Positions 22,665-31,246 are shown, numbered from the stretch's first letter. The stretch: 31,710 nt of DNA from Lachnospiraceae bacterium UBA6987 (GCA_002449955.1 DJYD01000021.1:1-31710); one strand, 5' to 3'. Made by a program: numbers and translations. Notes: generated from the sequence alone by a model not told the origin.

Positions 22665-24419
22665 TTGAAATACCTGAAGGCACTTATGCGGGAGCACCGG
22701 GCGGAGAGTATATTAGCGCCGCTTTTCAAGATGCTGGAAGCGAGTTTTGATCTGCTCGTTCCCATCGTGGTTGCCCGCATCATCAATATCGGTATCCTGA
22801 ACGGAGATAAAGCCTACATTCTCAGAAACTGCGGCTTGCTGGTCCTGATGGCACTGATCGGACTTGTCTGTTCCTTTACCGCCCAGTATTTCGCATCGCG
22901 GGCAGCGACCGGCATTTCGGCAAAACTGAGACATAATCTGTATGCACACATTCAGACTCTCGGCTTTTCCGATATGGATACGATCGGCATCTCCACTCTG
23001 ATCACCCGCATGACCAGTGACATCAATCAGGTGCAAAACGGCGTGAATCTGTTTCTGCGCCTCTTTCTGCGCAGCCCGTTTGTGGTGATCGGGGCAGCAT
23101 TTATGGCCTTTCGCATATCGCCGAAGATCGCCCTGATTTTTGTGTGCGGGATCGCGGTGCTGACAGTCATTGTAACCGGAATCATGCGCATCACTTCGCC
23201 TCGCTACCGCAGGATCCAGAATGATCTGGATCAGGTGACCGGCGCGGCGAGAGAGAACCTGGAAGGCGTCCGTGTGATCCGGGCCTTCGGGATGGAAGCG
23301 CGGGAAGAAGAACACTTCCATGCCATCAATCAGGCGTTAAGGGCAGCGCAGTTAAAGACAGGAAAGATCTCGGCTCTGACGAATCCGCTCACCTACGTGA
23401 CCGTCAACCTGTGTATTATTCTGATTCTGTATAAAGGCGGGGTAAGCGTGCAGGAGGGCAGTCTTCTGTCCGGAGATGTGATCGCACTCATCAATTACAT
23501 GAACCAGATCCTGGTGGAGTTAGTGAAGCTCGCCAATCTGATCGTTTCGATCGCGAAAGCGATCGCTTCCATGAAGCGGGTCGAACAGATCCTCGACAAG
23601 AAAAATGAAATGATTTTCCCTGAGGCAGGTGAGAGAAAATGGCAGCGCGCGGAAGAGGCCGTACGCTTTGAGCATGTGAGTGCAACATACCGCGGCGCGG
23701 CCGGCGAGAGCCTGCATGATATCAGCTTTACGGCAGGAACCGGCCAGACGATCGGTGTGATCGGCGGGACCGGAAGCGGAAAAACAACACTGGTACAGCT
23801 TATCCCTCGTTTTTATGAGGCATCGGCCGGGAAAATTTTCCTGGAAGGCAGGCCGATCCAAGACTGGACGCAGGAAGAACTGCGAAAGCACATCGGGATC
23901 GTAATGCAGAAGGCGCAGCTTTTTACGGGTACCATTCGATCAAATCTGCTGTGGGGGAATGCATCGGCAAGCGATGAGATGCTCTGGCAGGCACTGGAAA
24001 CGGCGCAGGCAGCGGATTTTGTTCGCAGCAATCCGGACGGTCTGGATGCAAGAGTCGAGCAGGGCGGCCGGAATCTTTCGGGTGGTCAGAAGCAGCGCCT
24101 CACCGTTGCCAGAGCGTTAGTCATGCAGCCGGATATTCTGATCCTTGACGACAGTTCGAGCGCGCTTGATTATGCGACCGATGCGGCACTGCGCAGAGCG
24201 TTAAAGAAGCTCCCCTCCGAGATGACCGTCTTTATCGTTTCACAGCGTACCTCGAGTCTGCGCCATGCGGATCAGATCCTGGTTCTCGAGGACGGGCATC
24301 TGGCCGGAAAGGGAAGGCATGAAGAGCTCATGGCGTCCTGTCCGGTTTACCGCGAAATCCATGAAAGTCAGTTCAGGAAAGGAGATGAGCAGCATGAGCA
24401 GAAAGCCGAGGAGCGCTGA
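22665..24419 (+). CDS. ABC exporter half-transporter, degenerate-site subunit
   Basis: A 584-residue type IV (B-family) ABC half-exporter. The membrane domain has six predicted segments in the first 310 residues. The nucleotide-binding domain has Walker A GGTGSGKTT (about 367-375), signature LSGGQKQR (about 471-478) and Walker B ILILDDSSSALD (about 491-502). The residue after the Walker B Asp is Asp, not the catalytic Glu, as in the degenerate-site subunits of heterodimers such as TM287 and BmrC. The start is TTG at 22665, set by a strong AAGGAGG seven bases upstream; the ATG at 22599 has no site. The partner gene overlaps its 3' end by 26 bases. Substrate could be drugs, lipids or peptides. 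Confidence 0.9.
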   Translation: MKYLKALMREHRAESILAPLFKMLEASFDLLVPIVVARIINIGILNGDKAYILRNCGLLVLMALIGLVCSFTAQYFASRAATGISAKLRHNLYAHIQTLGFSDMDTIGISTLITRMTSDINQVQNGVNLFLRLFLRSPFVVIGAAFMAFRISPKIALIFVCGIAVLTVIVTGIMRITSPRYRRIQNDLDQVTGAARENLEGVRVIRAFGMEAREEEHFHAINQALRAAQLKTGKISALTNPLTYVTVNLCIILILYKGGVSVQEGSLLSGDVIALINYMNQILVELVKLANLIVSIAKAIASMKRVEQILDKKNEMIFPEAGERKWQRAEEAVRFEHVSATYRGAAGESLHDISFTAGTGQTIGVIGGTGSGKTTLVQLIPRFYEASAGKIFLEGRPIQDWTQEELRKHIGIVMQKAQLFTGTIRSNLLWGNASASDEMLWQALETAQAADFVRSNPDGLDARVEQGGRNLSGGQKQRLTVARALVMQPDILILDDSSSALDYATDAALRRALKKLPSEMTVFIVSQRTSSLRHADQILVLEDGHLAGKGRHEELMASCPVYREIHESQFRKGDEQHEQKAEER

Positions 24420-26163
24420 AGAGAAAAGAAAAAGCCGCAGTGCTTTACGGCGCATGCTGGCGTATATCCGTCCCTACCGTCTGTTTTTTGTCTTAAGTCT
24501 GATCAGCGCGCTTGTGGTGTGCGCTGCGCAGCTTCTTGTCCCTGTTTTTTCCGGTGATGCCATCGATGCCATGATAGACCTTGGCAGGGTTGATTTTGCC
24601 GTCATCGGAGAGGCGCTGTTAAAGATCGGCATCGTAACGGCCTGTTCTGCCTGCGCACAATGGCTGCTTGCCTATGCCGGCAATCGCCTGACCTTTTCCG
24701 TGGTGCATGATCTGCGGGATGAAGCCGCGGCGAAACTGCAGCGGCTGCCCCTGTCCTATCTTGACGCACACCCTACGGGGGATTTGCTGAGCCGTATCAT
24801 TTCCGATGCCGAAACGATAGGCGACGGTCTCCTGATGGGCTTTTCCCAATTGTTTACCGGCGTGATCATGATCGTCGGCATCCTCTGCATCATGCTGCGC
24901 CTGAACGTTGCCGTGACCGCAATTGTCGCGCTCCTTACCCCTTTTTCCATCTTTGTGGCAAGCTTTATCGTAAGGCGGACCAGCCGTTATTTTAAGGCGC
25001 AGTCGGAAGTCCGCGGCGAAGAGACGGCTTTGATCAATGAAGGCATAGAGGGGCTGAAGGTGGTTCAGTCCTTCGGCCATGAGGCAGAGTCGCTGAAGCA
25101 GTTTGATGCGGTCAATGAACGGCTGCGCACAGTCAGCATGAAGGCGGTTTTTTATTCGAGTCTGACCAATCCGTCGACGCGTCTGGTGAACAACATCGTC
25201 TATGCGGCTGTGGTTCTTGTCTGTGCACTGACTGCAGTAGGCGGCAGCATGACGATCGGGGGCATGTCGATATTCCTAAGCTACGCCAGCCAGTACGCCA
25301 AACCGTTCAACGAGATCTCCAGCGTGATTACCGAGTTGGAAAATGCCCTGGCCTGTGCAGCCCGCATTTTTGCCCTTCTGGATGAGCCGGAAGAGCTTCC
25401 GGATGCGGAAGATGCGAAGGCCTTTACGGCAAAGGGCGATGTCGACGTGCAGAATGTCTCTTTCCGCTACGTTCCAGAACGTCCGTTGATCGAGGATTTC
25501 ACGCTGAAGGTGCGTGCGGGGCAGCGCGTAGCCATTGTCGGACCGACAGGCTGCGGGAAGACAACCCTGATCAACCTTCTGATGCGCTTTTATGATGTGG
25601 ACGGCGGAAAGATTCTGGTTGACGGCACGGATATCCGTTCCATGACCAGGCACGGCCTTCGCAGCAACTACGGCATGGTCCTGCAGGACACCTGGCTGAA
25701 GGCGGGGACGATCCGAGACAACATCGCTTTCGGGAGACCGGATGCTGCTGACGAGGAAGTGGTGGAGGCGGCAAAAGCGGCGCACATTCATTCTTTTATC
25801 ATGCGGCTGCCTGAGGGCTATCAGACGGTCATCACGGAAAACGGAGGCAATCTTTCCCAGGGACAAAAGCAGCTCCTGTGCATTGCCAGGGTCCTGCTGA
25901 ACATCCCGCCTATGCTGATCCTCGATGAGGCAACCTCGTCGATCGATACCCGTACGGAGATCAGGATTCAGTCCGCGTTCGCCCGCATGATGGAGGGCCG
26001 CACAAGTTTTATTGTGGCGCACAGGCTCTCGACGATCCGTGAGGCAGATGTGATTCTGGTCATGCGAGACGGCCATATTGTGGAGCAGGGCAGGCATGAT
26101 GAACTGATGGCGCTTGACGGCTTTTATGCGAAGCTTTACAAGAGCCAGTTCGCGCTGAGTTAA
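24394..26163 (+). CDS. ABC exporter half-transporter, consensus-site subunit
   Basis: A 589-residue half-exporter and the partner of the upstream subunit. Six membrane segments (from FFVLSLISALVVCAAQLLV onward) lead into a nucleotide-binding domain with Walker A GPTGCGKTT (about 383-391), signature LSQGQKQL and Walker B MLILDEATSSID, which keeps the catalytic Glu. The signature has Gln in place of the usual second Gly (LSQGQ), a variant common in this subunit type. The ATG at 24394 has AAAGGAG nine bases upstream; the ATG at 24385 touches that site. The overlap with the upstream gene points to translational coupling and a 1:1 heterodimer. Confidence 0.92.
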   Translation: MSRKPRSAEEKRKSRSALRRMLAYIRPYRLFFVLSLISALVVCAAQLLVPVFSGDAIDAMIDLGRVDFAVIGEALLKIGIVTACSACAQWLLAYAGNRLTFSVVHDLRDEAAAKLQRLPLSYLDAHPTGDLLSRIISDAETIGDGLLMGFSQLFTGVIMIVGILCIMLRLNVAVTAIVALLTPFSIFVASFIVRRTSRYFKAQSEVRGEETALINEGIEGLKVVQSFGHEAESLKQFDAVNERLRTVSMKAVFYSSLTNPSTRLVNNIVYAAVVLVCALTAVGGSMTIGGMSIFLSYASQYAKPFNEISSVITELENALACAARIFALLDEPEELPDAEDAKAFTAKGDVDVQNVSFRYVPERPLIEDFTLKVRAGQRVAIVGPTGCGKTTLINLLMRFYDVDGGKILVDGTDIRSMTRHGLRSNYGMVLQDTWLKAGTIRDNIAFGRPDAADEEVVEAAKAAHIHSFIMRLPEGYQTVITENGGNLSQGQKQLLCIARVLLNIPPMLILDEATSSIDTRTEIRIQSAFARMMEGRTSFIVAHRLSTIREADVILVMRDGHIVEQGRHDELMALDGFYAKLYKSQFALS

Positions 26164-26180
26164 AAATATTCCTTCTTCCG

Positions 26181-26210
26181 TGCAACCCGAACCCGTCTTT
26201 TCCGGTATAT
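26181..26210 (+). promoter_or_regulatory. Possible ECF-type autoregulated promoter
   Basis: TGCAACC (26181-26187) followed after 15 bases by CGGTATAT (26203-26210) resembles an ECF -35 with its AAC core and a matching -10. No good sigma-A pair is seen. Autoregulation is typical of ECF operons, but this match is by eye. Confidence 0.35.
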
Positions 26211-26246
26211 GTAGGTGAAAGGCCTTTCCAGGAATCAGGAGGTTTC

Positions 26247-26804
26247 ATGAAAGACGAAGCAATCATCGAATTATACTTTGCACGTGCCGAAGAGGCGATC
26301 CGGGAGACAGAGCTGTCTTATGGGCAGTACTGCCGCTCGCTCGCCTACGGGATCCTGCGCAATCATGAGGATGCGGAGGAAACGGTCAACGATGCGTATC
26401 TGAAGATGTGGGCATCCATTCCGCCGCAGCGGCCGGCAAATCTCAAGGGCTTTCTCGGAAGGATCACAAGGCAGCTTTCCCTTAACCGCCTGGAAAAGAA
26501 CACGGCGGCAAAGCGCGGCGGCGGGACGTACGCCCTGGCGCTGGATGAGCTTGCCGAGTGCATCCCCGGCGGAAACGGAGAGGATCTGGCGGACCTTACG
26601 GCATTACGGGATGTTTTGAACCGTTTTCTGTATTCTCTCGGAAGAGAGCAGAAGAACGTCTTTATTCGCAGATACTGGTATATGCAGACCGTTGCAGAGA
26701 TTGCCAAAGCCTGCGCGATGCATGAAAGCAAGGTGAAATCCATGCTGCACCGCAGTAGAAACCAGCTGAGAAAAATACTCACTGAGGAGGGATTTTTCCT
26801 ATGA
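26247..26804 (+). CDS. ECF-type RNA polymerase sigma factor
   Basis: A 185-residue sigma-70 family factor with only regions 2 and 4. Region 2 contains YCRSLAYGILRNHEDAEETVNDAYLKMW (about 27-55). Region 4 contains QTVAEIAKACAMHESKVKSMLHRSRNQLRKIL near the C-terminus. A linker with low complexity joins them. It would redirect RNA polymerase in response to an envelope or other external signal sensed by its partner. AGGAGG lies four bases before the ATG, which is short but strong. Its TGA overlaps the ATG of the next gene, the usual arrangement for a sigma/anti-sigma pair. Confidence 0.92.
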   Translation: MKDEAIIELYFARAEEAIRETELSYGQYCRSLAYGILRNHEDAEETVNDAYLKMWASIPPQRPANLKGFLGRITRQLSLNRLEKNTAAKRGGGTYALALDELAECIPGGNGEDLADLTALRDVLNRFLYSLGREQKNVFIRRYWYMQTVAEIAKACAMHESKVKSMLHRSRNQLRKILTEEGFFL

Positions 26805-28006
26805 ATGCGAAGAACATCATGGACGCACTGAACGGGATCGACGAGACCTTGTTTGACGTATCGGAAGAGCATGTGAAAAAAGGCGGGGCAGTGTTTTCGA
26901 AGTGGATGGCGGCAGTCGCTGCTCTGGCAGTGGTCATCTTTGCGGGAGGCATCCTTTTGCCGGGATTAATGCACCCCGGCCCTGAGCAGGAAGAGGAAAG
27001 CAGCCGGTACAGGGAAGGGGTAAGCGTGACTGCTGTCAGTGAAGGCGCGATCGTCTGGCCCTGGGAATGGAAGACGTCCATAGAACAGTACCCGGAAATG
27101 ACACTGAACGGTGCGGTCTGGAGGACACGCACAAGGACAGTGAATAAGGATCTGCTTGATGAAATCATGGGGGAAGCGGAAGTCCTCGGATATGATATCT
27201 ACGCAGAAAAGGAATATCGGAAAACCGCTAAAGTCTATTCCATAAAAGGCGTGGACCGCGAAATACTTGCTGCCGCAGAACTTGACGGTCATTATGTGGT
27301 CTATCTTCGGAGTGAGATGGAGATGCCGCAGAACCTCGGCATGGTCATGGATGCCTGCGCCCTCCCCGAAACGCTCCCGCTTTCCTTCTTCACGGTGAAG
27401 ACAGCGAACCAGAAAGAAAGCGCTGACTGGTATCAGACAGATGCTTCCGCGGGGATCTGGACGATTCTTCAGGACTGCCGCACGGCTCCCTGCAAAGCCG
27501 ATGATGCGGTGAATATGAATTTGCGGGAAGGGATCAGCTTTCTTGCTTCTTCGGAAGCCTTGGGCATTCGTAATAAGGTCCTGACGGTTGCTAAAAACGG
27601 ATATCTGGCCACTAATCTGCTGGAATACGGCTATGTTTTCAATATCGGTACAGAGGCGGCAGAAAAGATTATCCGGCTTGCGGAAGAAAACAGCCGGAAG
27701 ACTGAAGCTTTGCTGCTGACTCAGAGCATAGCCGGGACATTGACGGAGATCGGTGACGGCTATGTGCTGATCGATGACGCGGTCCTGTGCAGGAACAAAG
27801 ACGATGGGATCGTGTACCGCGTGCTGACGGACGATATCCGCATCCGCCGCTGCCTGGAATGGCTGGGCGGGTTCAAGGCCGGCGACCTGGTGGTAGTCGA
27901 ATATGAGGGCAGCATTGATGACAGCAACGCGAATACAGTTAAGGGGGCATTTTCCCTTCAGAAGGGCAGCCTGGAGGCAAACGGGGCTGTTGCGGTACCG
28001 GAGTAG
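26801..28006 (+). CDS. Probable membrane anti-sigma factor with a large extracellular domain
   Basis: A 401-residue single-pass membrane protein translationally coupled to the ECF sigma gene (ATGA overlap). The short N-terminus (about 1-33, NIMDALNGIDETLFDVSEEHVKK) would face the cytoplasm and bind the sigma factor. One membrane segment follows (about 34-57). The remaining 340 residues should lie outside the cell and may sense the signal. There is no zinc-binding HxxxCxxC motif of the ZAS anti-sigma type. I do not recognise the outer domain; its last part (about 300-385, with GTLTEIGDGYVLIDDAVLC and GDLVVVEYEG) looks like a small beta-barrel. The role is inferred from position and topology. 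Confidence 0.75.
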   Translation: MNAKNIMDALNGIDETLFDVSEEHVKKGGAVFSKWMAAVAALAVVIFAGGILLPGLMHPGPEQEEESSRYREGVSVTAVSEGAIVWPWEWKTSIEQYPEMTLNGAVWRTRTRTVNKDLLDEIMGEAEVLGYDIYAEKEYRKTAKVYSIKGVDREILAAAELDGHYVVYLRSEMEMPQNLGMVMDACALPETLPLSFFTVKTANQKESADWYQTDASAGIWTILQDCRTAPCKADDAVNMNLREGISFLASSEALGIRNKVLTVAKNGYLATNLLEYGYVFNIGTEAAEKIIRLAEENSRKTEALLLTQSIAGTLTEIGDGYVLIDDAVLCRNKDDGIVYRVLTDDIRIRRCLEWLGGFKAGDLVVVEYEGSIDDSNANTVKGAFSLQKGSLEANGAVAVPE

Positions 28007-28060
28007 ACAGGTACAGAAAACTTAAACGGGTAGCGGCATCTCCGGACGGCGGATTCTCAG

Positions 28061-28093
28061 AAAATGGCATGGTCAGCAGATCATGCCATTTTT
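28061..28093 (+). terminator. Intrinsic terminator after the sigma/anti-sigma operon
   Basis: AAAATGGCATG (28061-28071) pairs with CATGCCATTTT (28082-28092) around a 10-base loop. The T-run in the 3' arm and A-run in the 5' arm suit termination on either strand. Confidence 0.7.
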
Positions 28094-28112
28094 GACTGTG
28101 CAGCTTGGGATA

Positions 28113-28135
28113 AATTTGAGAATGATTCCTGAATT
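28113..28135. promoter_or_regulatory. Candidate Zur box 1 (upstream of -35)
   Basis: A 23-bp dyad centred on 28124: AATT outer arms and GAAT-N-ATTC inner arms match perfectly, with mismatches only between them. It ends just before the zur promoter -35. A related dyad occurs at 28167-28179. Confidence 0.6.
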
Positions 28136-28137
28136 GC

Positions 28138-28165
28138 TTGACAAACGAAATCTTCTTGCTATAAT
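28138..28165 (+). promoter_or_regulatory. Promoter of the zur-znu operon
   Basis: Perfect TTGACA (28138-28143) and perfect TATAAT (28160-28165) with a 16-base spacer. It is the strongest promoter in the window and is bracketed by two similar dyads, so tight repression is expected. Confidence 0.85.
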
Positions 28166-28166
28166 C

Positions 28167-28179
28167 GGGAATGGTTCTC
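28167..28179. promoter_or_regulatory. Candidate Zur box 2 (over the transcription start)
   Basis: GGGAATGGTTCTC shares the pattern GRGAATGRTTCYY with box 1 and has the same dyad layout. It starts directly after the -10 box and covers the expected start point, where a bound repressor would block RNA polymerase. Confidence 0.55.
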
Positions 28180-28202
28180 ATTTTTGAGACTGGAGGCATA
28201 GG

Positions 28203-28625
28203 ATGAATTCACGTTCTAAGTATAAGACAAAACAGAGGGAGATCCTGCTGGATTATTTCAAGACGGTTCCGGGCGTTCATGTCACGGCAAGTGATGTCTG
28301 TGATTACTTTAAGTCCCACGAGGTGCCGATCGGGAAGTCCACCGTCTACAGGAATCTGGAAAATCTCGTGGATGAGGGTGTGATCACCAAATATATCATT
28401 GACGCGAACAGTCCGGCCTGCTTTGAGTATGCCACGCAAGGCAGCCATGAGGAGGATGCGGTCTGCTATCACTGCAAATGTGAAAAATGCGGAAAGCTGA
28501 TCCATCTGCACTGTGAAGAGCTGGAGGAAATCCAGTCCCATTTTATCAGGGAACATCATTTCAAAATGGATCCGGTAAGAACGGTGTTTTACGGACTTTG
28601 CGACAGCTGTCTGCAAGGAAAATAA
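28203..28625 (+). CDS. zur: Fur-family regulator, probably zinc-responsive Zur
   Basis: A 140-residue Fur-family repressor. The N-terminal winged helix (about 1-75) has KQREILLDYFK and the recognition helix GKSTVYRNLENLVDEG. The C-terminal domain carries structural zinc Cys pairs C93-x-x-C96 (CEKCGK) and C133-x-x-C136 (CDSC), and sensory candidates H82, H90, H101, H103 and C104. Position at the head of a zinc ABC transporter operon makes Zur the best reading over Fur or PerR. GGAGG lies six bases before the ATG. It probably represses its own operon through the two dyads that flank its promoter, dissociating when zinc is low. Confidence 0.9.
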   Translation: MNSRSKYKTKQREILLDYFKTVPGVHVTASDVCDYFKSHEVPIGKSTVYRNLENLVDEGVITKYIIDANSPACFEYATQGSHEEDAVCYHCKCEKCGKLIHLHCEELEEIQSHFIREHHFKMDPVRTVFYGLCDSCLQGK

Positions 28626-28642
28626 AGAGGTAAACAATAGAG

Positions 28643-29683
28643 ATGAATTGTAAGAAAAAAGAGATGACCAAAACGAGATCGATCCGCTCAAATGTTTTGG
28701 TGTTTATCGCAGCCTTGCTTGCAGCGTGCCTCTTTTCTGCCTGCGGATCCGGCAGTCCGTCTTCCGCAGATAAGGATAAGCTGCAGATCGTTACGACCAT
28801 TTTCCCGGAATATGACTGGGTCATGAATCTTCTCGGAGCTGGTCCGGCAGAGGCAGAAGTGACCATGCTGTTAGACAGCGGAGTAGACCTGCACAGCTTT
28901 CAGCCGACCGCCGCGGATATTCTGAAAATCTCGACCTGCGACCTGTTTATCTATGTGGGCGGGGAATCCGATGCCTGGGTGGACGATGCGTTAAAGGAAG
29001 CGACCAACAAGGATATGATCGTGATCAATCTGCTTGAAACGCTGGGCGATGCCGTCAAGGAAGAGGAAGTGATCGAAGGCATGCAGGAAGAAGAGCACGA
29101 CCACGATCATGGTAAAGATCATGATCACGAAGAAGATCATGAGGCGGAACTGGATGAGCACGTGTGGCTCTCCTTAAAGAATGCAGTCGTTCTGACAGAA
29201 AAGATTGCCGAAGTACTGCAGAAGCTTGATCCGGATCATGCGGATACCTATCAAAAGAATGCGGAAACGTATAAAGAAAAACTGAAGACGCTTGACGAAG
29301 CATATCAGAAGGCAGTCTCGGAAGCTTCAGTACATACACTCTTATTCGGCGACCGCTTCCCGTTCCGTTATCTCGTGGATGACTATGGTCTGAGTTATTA
29401 TGCGGCATTTGTCGGCTGCTCAGCTGAGACGGAGGCAAGCTTTGAGACCATCACCTTCCTTGCCCGGAAGCTTGATGAGCTTTCGTTATCGGCAGTCATG
29501 ACCACAGAACGTGCCGATCACCGGATCGCTGAAACGATCATACAAAGCACGCAGGCAAAAAACCAGAAGATCCTTTCCATGGATTCCATGCAGTCAACAA
29601 CAGCTAAGGATATCGGAAACGATACATCCTATCTCTCGCTTATGGAGAAGAATCTGGCTGTTCTCAAAGATGCGCTGAAATAG
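28643..29683 (+). CDS. znuA: Zinc ABC transporter substrate-binding lipoprotein ZnuA
   Basis: A 346-residue cluster A-I metal-binding protein. Signal sequence and lipobox LFSAC place the lipid-modified Cys at residue 34, so it is tethered outside the membrane. Predicted zinc ligands are H84 (VDLHSFQP) and H173 (LDEHVWLS). A His/Asp/Glu-rich loop (about 148-172) is typical of zinc-specific members. At the third ligand site the usual His is replaced: the sequence reads FGDRFPFRYLVDDYGL, so D237 or another residue must serve. The ATG at 28643 has AGAGG 12 bases upstream, a long spacing; the ATG at 28664 is an alternative. It follows zur by 17 bases. Confidence 0.92.
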   Translation: MNCKKKEMTKTRSIRSNVLVFIAALLAACLFSACGSGSPSSADKDKLQIVTTIFPEYDWVMNLLGAGPAEAEVTMLLDSGVDLHSFQPTAADILKISTCDLFIYVGGESDAWVDDALKEATNKDMIVINLLETLGDAVKEEEVIEGMQEEEHDHDHGKDHDHEEDHEAELDEHVWLSLKNAVVLTEKIAEVLQKLDPDHADTYQKNAETYKEKLKTLDEAYQKAVSEASVHTLLFGDRFPFRYLVDDYGLSYYAAFVGCSAETEASFETITFLARKLDELSLSAVMTTERADHRIAETIIQSTQAKNQKILSMDSMQSTTAKDIGNDTSYLSLMEKNLAVLKDALK

Positions 29684-29693
29684 GAGATTGCTC

Positions 29694-30404
29694 ATGGCCT
29701 TACTTACCGTACAAGATCTGTCACTTGGATATGACGGACACACCATTGTAGAGGGACTGAATTTTACCGTGAATGCCGGAGATTATCTCTGCATTATCGG
29801 AGAAAACGGCTCCGGTAAAACAACATTAATGAAAACCTTGCTGGGACTTAAAGAAGCGATAAAAGGTCAGATCGAGATCGGGGACGGATTAAAGAGAAAC
29901 GAGATCGGCTACCTGCCTCAGCAGACAATTGTTCAAAAGGATTTCCCGGCATCTGTGAGGGAAATCGTCCTTTCCGGCTGCCAGAGCCGCTGCGGCTTAA
30001 GACCGTTTTATAGCAAAGAGGAAAAAAAGCTTGCTGAAGATAATATGAAGCGCATGGGCATCGAGGCGTTGGCAAAACGCTGTTACCGGGACCTTTCCGG
30101 AGGACAGCAGCAGCGCGTGCTTCTGGCGAGAGCTTTATGTGCAACCCGGAAGATTCTGCTCCTTGATGAACCGGTATCCGGTCTTGACCCGAAGGTAACT
30201 GCGGAAATGTACAGCCTGATCGCGAACCTGAACAAGGAAGGGATCGCCATAATCATGATCAGCCATGATATTGCAGCGGCCGTCCGCTATGCCAGTCACA
30301 TCCTGCACATCGGAACCAGTGTGTTTTACGGGACGAGGGATGCCTATCTGGAAAGTGAAGTGGGGATGTTCTTTATGAAACAGCAGGAAGGCGGTGAGGC
30401 GTAA
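29694..30404 (+). CDS. znuC: Zinc ABC transporter ATP-binding protein ZnuC
   Basis: A 236-residue ATPase that powers zinc import with ZnuB. Walker A is GENGSGKTT (about 35-43), the Q-loop is in GYLPQQT, the signature is LSGGQQQR, Walker B is ILLLDEPVSGLD and the switch His is in IISHD. The ATG at 29694 has AGGAG seven bases upstream; the TTG two codons earlier overlaps that spacing and is unlikely. The stop TAA shares its last base with the ATG of znuB, so the two are translationally coupled. Confidence 0.95.
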   Translation: MALLTVQDLSLGYDGHTIVEGLNFTVNAGDYLCIIGENGSGKTTLMKTLLGLKEAIKGQIEIGDGLKRNEIGYLPQQTIVQKDFPASVREIVLSGCQSRCGLRPFYSKEEKKLAEDNMKRMGIEALAKRCYRDLSGGQQQRVLLARALCATRKILLLDEPVSGLDPKVTAEMYSLIANLNKEGIAIIMISHDIAAAVRYASHILHIGTSVFYGTRDAYLESEVGMFFMKQQEGGEA

Positions 30405-31246
30405 TGTTTGATAAGCTTGCTCTGTATCTGCAGTATCCCTTTGTCCGCTATGCCCTGATCGTCGGCGTGCTGATTGCGCTATGTTCCTCTCTGCTTGGTG
30501 TCACGCTTGTCCTGAAGCGCTTTTCCTTTATTGGCGACGGTCTTTCTCATGTCGCATTCGGTGCCATGGCGATCGCTGCGGTATTGAAGGTGACCAATGA
30601 TATGTTTCTGATCCTGCCGATTACGATCATCAGCGCCGTGCTGCTTCTGCGTACCGGACAGAATGCCAAGATCAAGGGCGATGCTGCCATTGCCATGATC
30701 TCCGTAGGTGCCCTGGCGTTCGGCTATCTGATCATGAATCTTTTCCCGATCTCTTCCAACGTCTCCGGGGATGTCTGCACCACTTTGTTTGGCTCAACGT
30801 CTATTCTGACCTTAAGTAAAAATGAAGTCTGGTTATGTGTCGTCCTGTCTGTTTTGGTGGTGATCATATTCATCCTGTTTTATAACAAAATCTTTGCCGT
30901 GACCTTCGACGAGGATTTTGCCCAGGCCACCGGAACCAAAGCCAATGCCTACAATCTGATGATTGCCGTGATTATCGCAGTTATCATTGTTCTGGCCATG
31001 AATCTTGTGGGGTCGCTGCTGATATCGGCCCTGGTCATTTTCCCGGCCCTGTCTGCCATGAGACTCTTCAACAGCTTTAAGAGCGTAACCATTTGTTCCG
31101 CGGTGCTGTCAGTCATCTGTGCCCTTTCGGGTATCCTGATTTCCATACTGGCGGGGACGCCGGTGGGCTCCACAATTGTCGCGGTGGACGTTGTTGCCTT
31201 TGGCCTTTGCTATGCGGCCGGTATTATTAAGGGAAGGAAAAAATGA
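30404..31246 (+). CDS. znuB: Zinc ABC transporter permease ZnuB
   Basis: A 280-residue integral membrane protein of the ABC-3 family with about eight membrane segments. The characteristic N-terminal LYLQYPFVRYALIVG and GVTLVLKRFSFIGDGLSHVAFG are clear, and SLLISALVIFPALSAM marks the late transmembrane core. It forms the zinc channel with ZnuC and accepts zinc from ZnuA. It starts on the last base of znuC and overlaps the next lipoprotein gene by four bases (ATGA). Confidence 0.95.
   Translation: MFDKLALYLQYPFVRYALIVGVLIALCSSLLGVTLVLKRFSFIGDGLSHVAFGAMAIAAVLKVTNDMFLILPITIISAVLLLRTGQNAKIKGDAAIAMISVGALAFGYLIMNLFPISSNVSGDVCTTLFGSTSILTLSKNEVWLCVVLSVLVVIIFILFYNKIFAVTFDEDFAQATGTKANAYNLMIAVIIAVIIVLAMNLVGSLLISALVIFPALSAMRLFNSFKSVTICSAVLSVICALSGILISILAGTPVGSTIVAVDVVAFGLCYAAGIIKGRKK

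Noticed and set aside
25276..26097. 273-codon minus-strand frame antisense to the second ABC subunit
   Set aside because: It lies wholly inside a well-conserved ABC domain, with no start signal and no protein-like motif.
28007..28202. Riboswitch upstream of the zinc operon
   Set aside because: The leader after the -10 box is only about 35 bases, and the dyads lie at positions that suit DNA-binding by a repressor.
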